This document shows positions 1 to 6,854 of a stretch of DNA of 8,501 nucleotides, in pieces. The position numbers were made by a program, and so were the translations under genes. Numbering within the stretch: the stretch's first letter is position 1; every line of letters begins with the position of its first letter. Where the stretch lies: assembly GCA_903909925.1 (NCBI GenBank), contig CAIVXR010000074.1, positions 1-8,501 on the forward strand. The letters run 5' to 3'. The notes under the pieces were generated by a model that was not told where the DNA came from, did not search any database, and was given only the letters and a program-made list of their open reading frames with translations. The stretch is from an uncultured beta proteobacterium. GTDB lineage: Bacteria > Pseudomonadota > Gammaproteobacteria > Burkholderiales > Burkholderiaceae.

Positions 1-560
1 GGCATCCGCTTTTCAGCAATATCCAGTGATGCCATGATTTTGATACGAGAAACTAAGGCGGCGTGCAAGTCACGGCGCATATCAACAATGTCACGCAAAT
101 TGCCATCTACCCGAAAGCGTACTACTGACTTGCGCTCAAAGGCCTCTAAATGAATATCAGATGCCCCATCACGACTTGCCTGCTTGAGCAGACTATTAAT
201 CATCCGAATGACTGGCGCATCATCATTCATCTCTAGCAAATCTTCAGAGACGGGCATTTCTTGTAGGAGACGAGAGAGATCTACAGTCTCTTCTACTTCG
301 TCTACTACTTGCGATGCATCCAGATCACCTTGAGAGTACATAGCATTAAGTGCCTCTAGCACCTCTTCGCTAGATTGCTCAATACGCACAATCGGACCCG
401 TTAAACGACAGATTTCTTGTAGGACAGTCAAGTCTGTCTGTGGGCTATGAATTAATACTGGTAGCTCTGATTGCTCAGTAACATCAACACCCGCAGCACC
501 GCCGGCCCTACGCAAGAGAATCTGATTCGCACGAGCGTAGGTGAAGGGAATGCGCAACAT
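1..560 (-). CDS. gspE: Secretion ATPase GspE, N-terminal part (3' end outside window)
   Basis: GspE is the cytoplasmic hexameric AAA+ ATPase that drives pseudopilus growth. Only the first 186 residues are inside the window; the frame is open to base 1. The start MLRIPFTYARANQILLRR matches the N1E domain (about 1-85), which docks on the cytoplasmic domain of GspL. An acidic linker (about 86-112) follows. Then comes N2E with DDAPVIRMINSLLKQASRD (113-131), GASDIHLEAFE, VRFRVDGNLRDI and SRIKIMASLDIAEKRM, a hallmark block of the GspE/PilB family immediately before the nucleotide-binding domain. The Walker A and B motifs and any zinc-binding tetracysteine lie beyond the window. The ATG is one base after the gspD stop; the preceding bases lack a clear Shine-Dalgarno, so coupling to gspD translation is likely. 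The operon context separates it from PilB of type IV pili. Confidence 0.96.
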   Translation of the reverse strand, partial: MLRIPFTYARANQILLRRAGGAAGVDVTEQSELPVLIHSPQTDLTVLQEICRLTGPIVRIEQSSEEVLEALNAMYSQGDLDASQVVDEVEETVDLSRLLQEMPVSEDLLEMNDDAPVIRMINSLLKQASRDGASDIHLEAFERKSVVRFRVDGNLRDIVDMRRDLHAALVSRIKIMASLDIAEKRM

Positions 561-561
561 A

Positions 562-2835
562 TTACTGCTTGCTAGAAGAGGTCTGCGCCGCTCCAGCCGG
601 TGGGATTGGAGCCGCTGGGGCAGGGCCCCTAGGTATAGTTGGATCCGCAGGGGGCACAGGGGTACCAGGCGCTACCAATGGAGCAGTCATCTCACTCATT
701 TTAGGTAAATCAGGTTTAGGTAAAAGCATAGTTGAGGGTTTAAATTCATCACGCTTCTGATCCATAAACTGCATACGATTTGCTGTGATTTCTTGATCTT
801 GTCCCTTGTCACGTAAAACATAAGGACGCAAGAAGACTAACAAATTGGTTTTAGTACGGGAGCTATTGTCGTATCTGAAGAGCGCTCCCAATACTGGAAT
901 TTGACTGAGCCATGGAATCCCACTGGTGCTATCAGTGTAATTGTTTTCAATTAATCCACCCAGTACTAAGGTCTGACCATCATCGACGATCACATTCGTT
1001 TCAATATCACGCTTATTCAAAATCGGGCCTTGATTGGGCACCTGACTCGCCACATTCGAGACTTCTTGATAGATTTGCATCTTTACCAGTCCGTTCTCAG
1101 AAATTTGTGGCCTCACTCGCAAAATTAAACCAATATCTTGTCGAGACACTGTGGTAAATGGCGTTGCTGTAGCAGTCGAACCCGTGGTGGCGTAAGAACC
1201 TGATAGCACTGGAATATTTTGCCCCACCACAATTCGTGCTTCTTCATTATCCAAAGTAATGAGGTTTGGTGTTGAAAGAATATTGGTGCCGGTAGTGGTG
1301 CTCAAGGCTGTAATCAAAGCCGACATACCAGTAACGCCATTAAATTTTGTTAATAAACCCAAGTTCAAACCGGGGTTTGGAGGTATCGTCACCGGTGTAG
1401 CAGTTGAAGGACTCAACAGCGCATTAACATTCTGGGAAAGATTAACAATATTTGAACCAGGAGTACCGTTAGAGCTCGTAAAGTTCGTACCGCCAAAGCC
1501 TGTATTTTGATTGCCAGCACCCACAAGACCTTGCCACTGAATACCCAATTCAGCAGCATTGGTAGAGCTTACCTCTACAATAATCGACTCGATGTAAACC
1601 TGGCCACGACGTTTATCCAGCTGATCAATCACATGACGCAAATTGCGATACAAGGGCTCATTAGCCGTAATGATCAAGGAGTTAGTAGCGGGCTCTGCTT
1701 GAATAATGCCGCCGGTAGATGGAGTGCTACTACTAGTTAGAGAGGATGTTGCCGCTGCCGTGCCAGTACCGCCAGCAGCCCCAGGAGAGTTATTTAATTG
1801 CGCTGGTGCAACTGTAGTACCCATTGTACCGACGGCCTGGGTTGCGGTACCACTCGCCACTTGAGCAGATAAAGCAGCATCAGCCGCCACAATGGCTCTT
1901 AAGGTAACTGCTAACTTCGTTGCCTCTGCATTGCGCAAAGGTACGACCCAAATATTGCCATTGGAATTACCTGGTGCATCTAACTTAGCAACCAAAGCGC
2001 GAATTTGTCTAACCTTTTCTGAGCTAGAACTACGCAGTAATAATGAATTACTCCGTGCGTCTGCCATCACGATCGTTTTGTTACCAGCATCATTGCCAGC
2101 CAGGCCGTTCTCCAGCACCTTATTGAGCATTGCTGCAATATCAATAGCAATCGCATAGCGCAATTTAATCGTTTGCACATCGGTAGATGCAGGTGCATCA
2201 ATGGTTTCGATCAACTCAGCAATACGCTGAATATTGCTGGCGTAATCCGTAATAACAATGGTGTTATTACCAGGATAAGCATTGATCGTATTGTTAGCCG
2301 ATACCAGGGGGCGCAGAACCGGCAAAAGATTATTAGCAGATTCATAATTGAGCTTGAAGACCCGCGTAATAATTTGATCACCGGCTTGGTTGCTCTTGCC
2401 CGTCACTACTGAATTGCTAATCAGCTTAGCGTCTGCCTCTGGTACTACACGGTAGATGCCATTGACACTAACTAAGGCAAATCCTGAGGTACGTAAAGCT
2501 GTAGAAAAAGCATCGAGGGCTTTTGCTTTGGTAAGTGGTTTATTGCTAATAAGATTAATAGTGCCCTTCACCTTAGGGTCAACTAAAATCGTTTGGCCCG
2601 TTGCTTTCGCTAAAACACTCGCAACAGATTCAATATCAGCATTGGAAAATGACAGAGTAACGGATGCGCTATCTGGAATAGCCCCAGTTAACTGATTCGT
2701 TTGCGTACTCTGAGCATAAGCAATAGGCATTAAAGGCATGAGCATGCTTTGACCGGTGACACAAAGAATCACGAGTCGTGCAAACCACTTTTGCATACTA
2801 CTGAAGAACTGCTTTAATACTATTTGCATACGCAT
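562..2835 (-). CDS. gspD: Outer-membrane secretin GspD
   Basis: GspD forms the multimeric outer-membrane channel through which folded T2SS substrates leave. From the chosen ATG it has 757 residues. A cleavable signal peptide ends near AYA-Q (about residue 41), with no lipobox. Then come N0 (about 58-135, with a GIYRVVP edge), N1 (155-215), N2 (220-288) and N3 (295-412), and the secretin domain (about 413-672). The latter shows ILSTPNLITLDNEEA, QNIPVLSGS, LVLGGL and IPWLSQIPVLGALF. N3 contains a low-complexity Ala/Gly/Ser/Thr loop (about 322-376). The last 80 residues include a proline-rich tail (698-749), with no obvious S-domain for a pilotin. ATG at 2835 was chosen over an in-frame TTG at 2844; ATG at 2829 is also possible. 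No strong Shine-Dalgarno is seen. Related secretins are PilQ and type III secretins, but N0-N3 plus context favour GspD. Confidence 0.97.
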   Translation of the reverse strand: MRMQIVLKQFFSSMQKWFARLVILCVTGQSMLMPLMPIAYAQSTQTNQLTGAIPDSASVTLSFSNADIESVASVLAKATGQTILVDPKVKGTINLISNKPLTKAKALDAFSTALRTSGFALVSVNGIYRVVPEADAKLISNSVVTGKSNQAGDQIITRVFKLNYESANNLLPVLRPLVSANNTINAYPGNNTIVITDYASNIQRIAELIETIDAPASTDVQTIKLRYAIAIDIAAMLNKVLENGLAGNDAGNKTIVMADARSNSLLLRSSSSEKVRQIRALVAKLDAPGNSNGNIWVVPLRNAEATKLAVTLRAIVAADAALSAQVASGTATQAVGTMGTTVAPAQLNNSPGAAGGTGTAAATSSLTSSSTPSTGGIIQAEPATNSLIITANEPLYRNLRHVIDQLDKRRGQVYIESIIVEVSSTNAAELGIQWQGLVGAGNQNTGFGGTNFTSSNGTPGSNIVNLSQNVNALLSPSTATPVTIPPNPGLNLGLLTKFNGVTGMSALITALSTTTGTNILSTPNLITLDNEEARIVVGQNIPVLSGSYATTGSTATATPFTTVSRQDIGLILRVRPQISENGLVKMQIYQEVSNVASQVPNQGPILNKRDIETNVIVDDGQTLVLGGLIENNYTDSTSGIPWLSQIPVLGALFRYDNSSRTKTNLLVFLRPYVLRDKGQDQEITANRMQFMDQKRDEFKPSTMLLPKPDLPKMSEMTAPLVAPGTPVPPADPTIPRGPAPAAPIPPAGAAQTSSSKQ

Positions 2836-2866
2836 TGTTATCAATTATTCTGAATTAGTTCAATAC
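2836..2866 (-). other. gspN-gspD intergenic gap
   Basis: This 31-base A+T-rich stretch is the only non-coding gap of more than a few bases in the operon. It has no strong Shine-Dalgarno for gspD, no terminator-like hairpin with a T run and no convincing promoter. A short inverted repeat (TGAA, four bases, TTCA at 2851-2862) is probably chance. The gap separates the pseudopilin/platform block from the secretin/ATPase block. Confidence 0.6.
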
Positions 2867-3670
2867 TTAAAACTTCAGGCGATAAATCTCGCCCTCTCTT
2901 TTACCCAATAATGCCAATAAACCAATCAGTGAATCTTGTGCCTCTGGAGATGCAGATGCCTCTCCTACAAAATGCAGCCCTGATTTCGTATCACCCTGCC
3001 CTCTTAATAAGAGAGGTCCACTCGTGGTTGATAAATTCCAATTCAGACCCTCATCTCCAATATTGGCTGAAATCTCATAAGACCCCAATGGCTTCACAGG
3101 ACTAATCGGGCTACTTAAGTTACTTATGATAATTCTAATTACCCCGGAGCGAGGGCTCTTCTCTGTTGCGCTGCCAAGAATACCCCCCAAGACGAGGTCC
3201 GTCCATCTGGCGCCCAGTTGCCCCCTAGGCCTCAAGGTGCTCCAGGGATTGCCGAGGCCCTCAAGCACATTGGCTGGTAATTTAATTTCATTGGCGACTA
3301 TTTGGGTTTTTCTTAACCCCCATTGAATTATTTGGGGTTTATCAAGGGCCACGAATTGCAATTGAGTAGAGCAAGATAAATCAGAAAGTGCACAAGCGCT
3401 TTTCCAATGGAAACGTTCTGTGACGGCGAGGGGCTCACGACAACCTCCTTCCGTTGCATTTGATTCAGAAAATGCCAGCGCTGCACTACCTTGCCATATC
3501 GTTCCGGTAGCTTGCTGCAACATCACCCGACAGCCAGTTTGAGATGCTAATACTCCGCCCACCCAACTAGCGGGCATTTGCCAGATAACAGTTGATAAAC
3601 CTGTCAGCACAAGCGCTGCCCAAAAAAGTTTGGGTAACTTTGGATGACTCAGATCTAAAGTGAGCTTCAT
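2867..3670 (-). CDS. gspN: Type II secretion protein GspN
   Basis: GspN is an accessory, inner-membrane-anchored T2SS protein present in only some systems; its exact role is not settled. The 267-residue product has a short cytoplasmic start, a membrane helix at about residues 15-36 and a periplasmic beta-rich domain. Family landmarks are visible: GTIWQGSA (about 56-63), LPANVLEGLG (131-140) before LRPRGQLGARW, SGPLLLRGQG (217-226) and the C-terminal GEASASPEAQDSLIGLLALLG. Length is normal for GspN. Four cysteines (47, 77, 93 and 100) all lie in the periplasmic domain and could form two disulfides. The start is well supported: ATGA overlap with the gspM stop and GGAG seven bases upstream. It is followed by the only appreciable intergenic gap in the window, 31 bases before gspD. 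Confidence 0.93.
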   Translation of the reverse strand: MKLTLDLSHPKLPKLFWAALVLTGLSTVIWQMPASWVGGVLASQTGCRVMLQQATGTIWQGSAALAFSESNATEGGCREPLAVTERFHWKSACALSDLSCSTQLQFVALDKPQIIQWGLRKTQIVANEIKLPANVLEGLGNPWSTLRPRGQLGARWTDLVLGGILGSATEKSPRSGVIRIIISNLSSPISPVKPLGSYEISANIGDEGLNWNLSTTSGPLLLRGQGDTKSGLHFVGEASASPEAQDSLIGLLALLGKREGEIYRLKF

Positions 3671-4482
3671 TGAGATACTCCGGCCTGAGTAGTGTTTGTT
3701 CCATACTGAGTAAGCACACCGCTAACATTAATCATCCCTGCACCGCCACCGCCAGCATCATTAGCCACTACGCTTAGTTGCGTTGGATAGAGTCGCCAAT
3801 TAGTACGTAATTCTTCAAGCACATCTAACAATGCTGAGAACATCACATCATTTGCCTGGAACTCTAGCCGCGGTGGATTATCCGCAGTCAAACGGAAAAC
3901 GCTGGGTTTGACACCATGTGAAGTCAGTGCATTCAACATCTTTTGCGTCTCTTGATCATCTAAGCTTGATACTGTAGTTGGCATACCCGTTGTGCCCGCA
4001 GCACTGGTCTTCGATATCCGAATTAAGCTTTGTAATTGAGACCATTGCGCTGGTCGCATCTCTAGTTGCTCTTGAACTCGTAAACTAAAGGGTGACAATA
4101 GATAAAGATAGACCACCCAGATCACAGGAATTAATAGTGCAATGAGTAAATTCTTGCGCTGGCGCTGTACAAAGCGCAGCAATCTTGGCACTAGCTGCCC
4201 AACATCAAAGCCGCCAGATGATTTGAGTAGTACAGCATTTTCTGTGCTCTTACCATCCTGATCAGCATTCAACCCATTAGCTTGAGATTGGCTCAATCTA
4301 CTTGAGCTACTCGATGCACCTGCAGCCTGATTCCGCCAATCTTTTAATGTATTAGCTAATGTTTTGGGTAGGTTACGCAAATCCTCTACCGAGTAATCCT
4401 TAGTCAACAGCGCTTTTATCTTCTGACCAAAAGCACTGAATTTTTCTAATAGATTATTAGGCTGCTGCGGGCGCTTGATCAT
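3667..4482 (-). CDS. gspM: Inner-membrane platform protein GspM with long N-terminal extension
   Basis: GspM is a bitopic inner-membrane protein that partners GspL in the T2SS assembly platform. The 271-residue product has one hydrophobic segment at about residues 111-130 (NLLIALLIPVIWVVYLYLLS), preceded by basic residues (RFVQRQRK) that predict a cytoplasmic N-terminus. A coil region follows (about 132-160), then a predicted ferredoxin-like domain (about 180-260) with PRLEFQANDVMFSALLDVLE resembling the conserved core of GspM. Typical GspM proteins are near 160-200 residues with the membrane helix close to the N-terminus. Here about 110 cytoplasmic residues come first: an amphipathic helix-rich part (1-50), then a Ser/Gln/Asn/Gly-rich linker (about 51-90). 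The ATG overlaps the gspL stop (ATGA) and has a GGGGGTGA 3 bases upstream. The next in-frame Met is inside the periplasmic domain, so the extension is not a start-choice artefact. Confidence 0.9.
   Translation of the reverse strand: MIKRPQQPNNLLEKFSAFGQKIKALLTKDYSVEDLRNLPKTLANTLKDWRNQAAGASSSSSRLSQSQANGLNADQDGKSTENAVLLKSSGGFDVGQLVPRLLRFVQRQRKNLLIALLIPVIWVVYLYLLSPFSLRVQEQLEMRPAQWSQLQSLIRISKTSAAGTTGMPTTVSSLDDQETQKMLNALTSHGVKPSVFRLTADNPPRLEFQANDVMFSALLDVLEELRTNWRLYPTQLSVVANDAGGGGAGMINVSGVLTQYGTNTTQAGVSQ
3678..3681 (-). promoter_or_regulatory. Ribosome binding site for gspN
   Basis: GGAG is placed seven bases upstream of the gspN ATG, within the end of gspM. It fixes the start at 3670 together with the ATGA overlap. 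Confidence 0.75.
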
Positions 4483-5891
4483 AAATCACCCCCAAGTCCC
4501 GAATAGGGCTCAAGACGATATTGATTCGGTCCCGCAGACTTTAATGCCATACCCAGTGATCTTGCACGCTTGAGAACTTCCTTGGCTTCGATCTTTGCTA
4601 CGCTGGGTTTAAATTCAAAGGTAATCGAGTAGCCGTCGTACTCGAGCTTTTGCAAGACTTCTGGTCCATACACTGCCTTTAATTGCTGCAGCTTAGCGGC
4701 CATCGCAGCAAAGTCGGCGTCCACGACATTGCCACGGCGGCGTTGTTCAACCGTTACCTGTTTAGTAAACGCGGACAAGATAGCGTTAGAACTGTTAGAA
4801 CTCTTGGCAGTTTTTGCTTGATTCAAAGCGGCCACTGCTGCGGGGCTTAATGATTGCACTGCAAGCAATTCCATTTGCTTGCCCCAGCGCCAATGACTCA
4901 CCAGCATAAAAGACACATAAACGCCGTAACCCAATACCAAGCAAATCGCAAAGTAGCGCAACCAATTGAAGGGTTGGCGCCACACCAAAGGATCCGCCCA
5001 AGCTAATCCGGCAGTTTGCACAGATGCTTTAGATTTACCCAGGAGCATCTCTTTAATAGAAGCAAGGCCGCCCTTACCAGCAGAATGATTGCCACGCTTA
5101 AAGTGCCTAGGTAATAAGTTCAGTGCAAAATTTGGCGCACGACTGTGATGATTGATCTGTAGATAGGCTTGGGCAGCCGGAGCTAACCAATCCCATGTGA
5201 TTTCTTTTAAGCTTGCGCCTACTAGCGCTTGAGGCAACACAATCTCATCTACAGCGATGCCTTGGGCCGCATGCTCTACCCAAGAGAATCCCAATTGCAA
5301 ACCGGTACGCTGTGTAAAAACAATACTGTCCTCAACGCGTTGATAGGCAAGCAAAGACGATTCACCATCATTGGCCAAACCCAGTATCAAACACTCTGGT
5401 ATCAAACGAACTTTGGGAGCAAGTAAGCGCTCTAATTGTTTAGTGAGCCAGTTAAACCATGAGCGGTCTATTAAGGCAAGAGTTCTTTGTAGAGCAGGAT
5501 TACCGGGTACGGGGGGTAATGCTTGCGCAGCAATCGCATCAACACCGGTTAATACATAGTCTTCAATCAAGTTAGGCAAAATTTGCTGTAACTTTTTTGC
5601 ATTTGCTAGAGGAACTTTGGCCTCAATTAAGCGCACATCTAAAGTGGGTAAAAGTACTAAAGCCTCATCAGCATAGAGTATGGATTCTGGAGTGCCCATG
5701 CCAAATTGCGCATTTGCAAGTGCAAGCTCGTTACCTGTATTTATTTCAGCTACATCGCCTGTATTGACTACATCATCTAATAGACACCACTCAAATTGTT
5801 CAGCACAGGAGAGATCCTGCCAGTCACTCGGTGAATGCGCTTGGGTGCCAACAAATGGCTTAAGAGGGCAGCGAATAATTAATAAACTCAT
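4479..5891 (-). CDS. gspL: Inner-membrane platform protein GspL
   Basis: GspL is a single-pass inner-membrane protein. Its cytoplasmic actin-like domain binds the N-terminal domain of the ATPase GspE, and its periplasmic domain pairs with GspM. The 470-residue product has a long cytoplasmic region (about 1-308) and a hydrophobic segment near residues 313-332 (inside RYFAICLVLGYGVYVSFML). The periplasmic part runs to the end, with a predicted ferredoxin-like fold in roughly the last 90 residues. FALNLLPRHFKRG near residues 255-267 corresponds to the conserved NLLQG.F element just before the membrane helix in GspL proteins. The ATG at 5891 was preferred to a TTG at 5903 that abuts the gspK stop: it lies 12 bases after that stop and has a GAAG six bases upstream. 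The TGA stop overlaps the gspM ATG. Sequence conservation in GspL is low, so the call combines this motif, the topology and gene order. Confidence 0.92.
   Translation of the reverse strand: MSLLIIRCPLKPFVGTQAHSPSDWQDLSCAEQFEWCLLDDVVNTGDVAEINTGNELALANAQFGMGTPESILYADEALVLLPTLDVRLIEAKVPLANAKKLQQILPNLIEDYVLTGVDAIAAQALPPVPGNPALQRTLALIDRSWFNWLTKQLERLLAPKVRLIPECLILGLANDGESSLLAYQRVEDSIVFTQRTGLQLGFSWVEHAAQGIAVDEIVLPQALVGASLKEITWDWLAPAAQAYLQINHHSRAPNFALNLLPRHFKRGNHSAGKGGLASIKEMLLGKSKASVQTAGLAWADPLVWRQPFNWLRYFAICLVLGYGVYVSFMLVSHWRWGKQMELLAVQSLSPAAVAALNQAKTAKSSNSSNAILSAFTKQVTVEQRRRGNVVDADFAAMAAKLQQLKAVYGPEVLQKLEYDGYSITFEFKPSVAKIEAKEVLKRARSLGMALKSAGPNQYRLEPYSGLGGDL
4486..4493 (-). promoter_or_regulatory. 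Ribosome binding site for gspM
   Basis: GGGGGTGA lies three bases before the gspM ATG and resembles the extended anti-16S complement (GGAGGTGAT), inside the Gly-Gly-Asp-Leu end of gspL. It supports the start that gives GspM its long N-terminal extension, although the spacing from the core is short. Confidence 0.55.
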
Positions 5892-5903
5892 TCTGTTCTT
5901 CAA

Positions 5904-6854
5904 TTAGTCAGCAGCTATTTTTCCGGTCCGACTCCAAATAACTTGAGTGTAATTACCCCCTGGTAAAGCCGTGGGAGACCGCTGAATTAGGGCTGAGCTC
6001 ACAAATATACCTCTTCCTAAGCGGATTTCGGTATTCGCTAGCCAAAACTGAGACTTCACATCAATCAGCCCAGGATCAATCGCTACTCCTTGAGCTCCGC
6101 CTATCTTATTTAATAGCCCGGTAATCTCATCAATAGACTTAAAGGGGGTAACCGCCCTCTGCTGTACAAAGCTATTGGCAGCGCCTCTAGAGAGCCCAGA
6201 AACGGCGGCCATGAGCACTTCTGGAGAGGCAGTATTGGCATTGATTGTTGTCACATTGGGCAAAATCACGACAAATGGCCGTAATTGCTCAAGGATGGAG
6301 GCGCTGTAATTCGGAAGTTTCAATAAGCCCTCTAAATCAAAGAGGGGAATACCAGCCTGCAAGGCACTTTGTGCAGTTTGTTGGGCAAGGCCTTTATCCA
6401 AACCGAGAGCATCTAATAAGCGCTCAAATTCTTTCACTCCAGCAGGGTTCACATTTTGAAAAGCACGATCCCACAGATTGCTTAAATTAAAAAGGCTCTG
6501 CGCATCGGTCAAGCGGCCATTAAAAGTCACCGTGGCAATCTCATCGGGAATATCGGTATTTTTTAAGAAGTCCGCTACCCTACCATCAGCCAAAGGTAAA
6601 GCCCAAGCTTCTCCTAAATGATCGTATTGATTAGCGCGCTGATCTTCTACTAATACCAAGCGTGCAAAATCAATGGCGGCCCGTTGCAACCATTGCGCCT
6701 GAATACGATCTCGATTGTTTTCTAAAGAGCGAATCTGAATTTGCTGGCGCCACATTAAACCAGCGAGTAAAACGGCTGCTACTCCAACCACAATGAGTGC
6801 AGTAATGGTGGCAGAGCCCCGCTCTGCTCGTCGCTGAAAATATGCCGACCACAT
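5904..6854 (-). CDS. gspK: Tip pseudopilin GspK
   Basis: GspK is the large atypical minor pseudopilin that caps the pseudopilus tip. The chosen start gives 316 residues, the normal family size. A short basic leader (MWSAYFQRRAERG) ends at Gly13, followed by a hydrophobic helix (about residues 14-35). Mature position 5 is Thr, not Glu; absence of Glu5 is a known hallmark of GspK. The periplasmic part contains WALPLADGRV (about 84-93), the strand FNGRLTDAQSLFNLSNL (about 111-127) and the helix-hairpin region INANTASPEVLMA (about 204-216) followed by FKSIDEI, all typical of the GspK alpha-domain family. The start at 6854 shares one base with the gspJ TAA stop (TAATG) and has a GGGGGGTG seven bases upstream. 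A longer in-frame ATG at 6917 would overlap gspJ by 64 bases and lengthen the leader, so it was not used. Confidence 0.94.
   Translation of the reverse strand: MWSAYFQRRAERGSATITALIVVGVAAVLLAGLMWRQQIQIRSLENNRDRIQAQWLQRAAIDFARLVLVEDQRANQYDHLGEAWALPLADGRVADFLKNTDIPDEIATVTFNGRLTDAQSLFNLSNLWDRAFQNVNPAGVKEFERLLDALGLDKGLAQQTAQSALQAGIPLFDLEGLLKLPNYSASILEQLRPFVVILPNVTTINANTASPEVLMAAVSGLSRGAANSFVQQRAVTPFKSIDEITGLLNKIGGAQGVAIDPGLIDVKSQFWLANTEIRLGRGIFVSSALIQRSPTALPGGNYTQVIWSRTGKIAAD

Noticed and set aside
562..2844. TTG start for gspD
   Set aside because: An ATG lies three codons downstream and keeps the full signal peptide, so the rarer TTG is not needed.
2851..2862. Short inverted repeat TGAA-N4-TTCA between gspN and gspD
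   Set aside because: A 4-base arm in an A+T-rich gap is expected by chance and has no T run, so it is neither a terminator nor a convincing operator.
2836..2870. Possible promoter for gspD (AATAAT-like -10 in the gap)
   Set aside because: The matching -35 region is poor (about three of six bases) and transcription would begin at or inside the start codon.
4795..5001. A 68-codon minus-strand frame inside gspL
   Set aside because: It is out of frame within a well-supported GspL, has no recognisable domain and looks like an alternative-frame artefact.
4479..5903. TTG start for gspL directly after the gspK stop
   Set aside because: The ATG four codons later has a GAAG six bases upstream and gives a normal N-terminus; TTG starts are less common.
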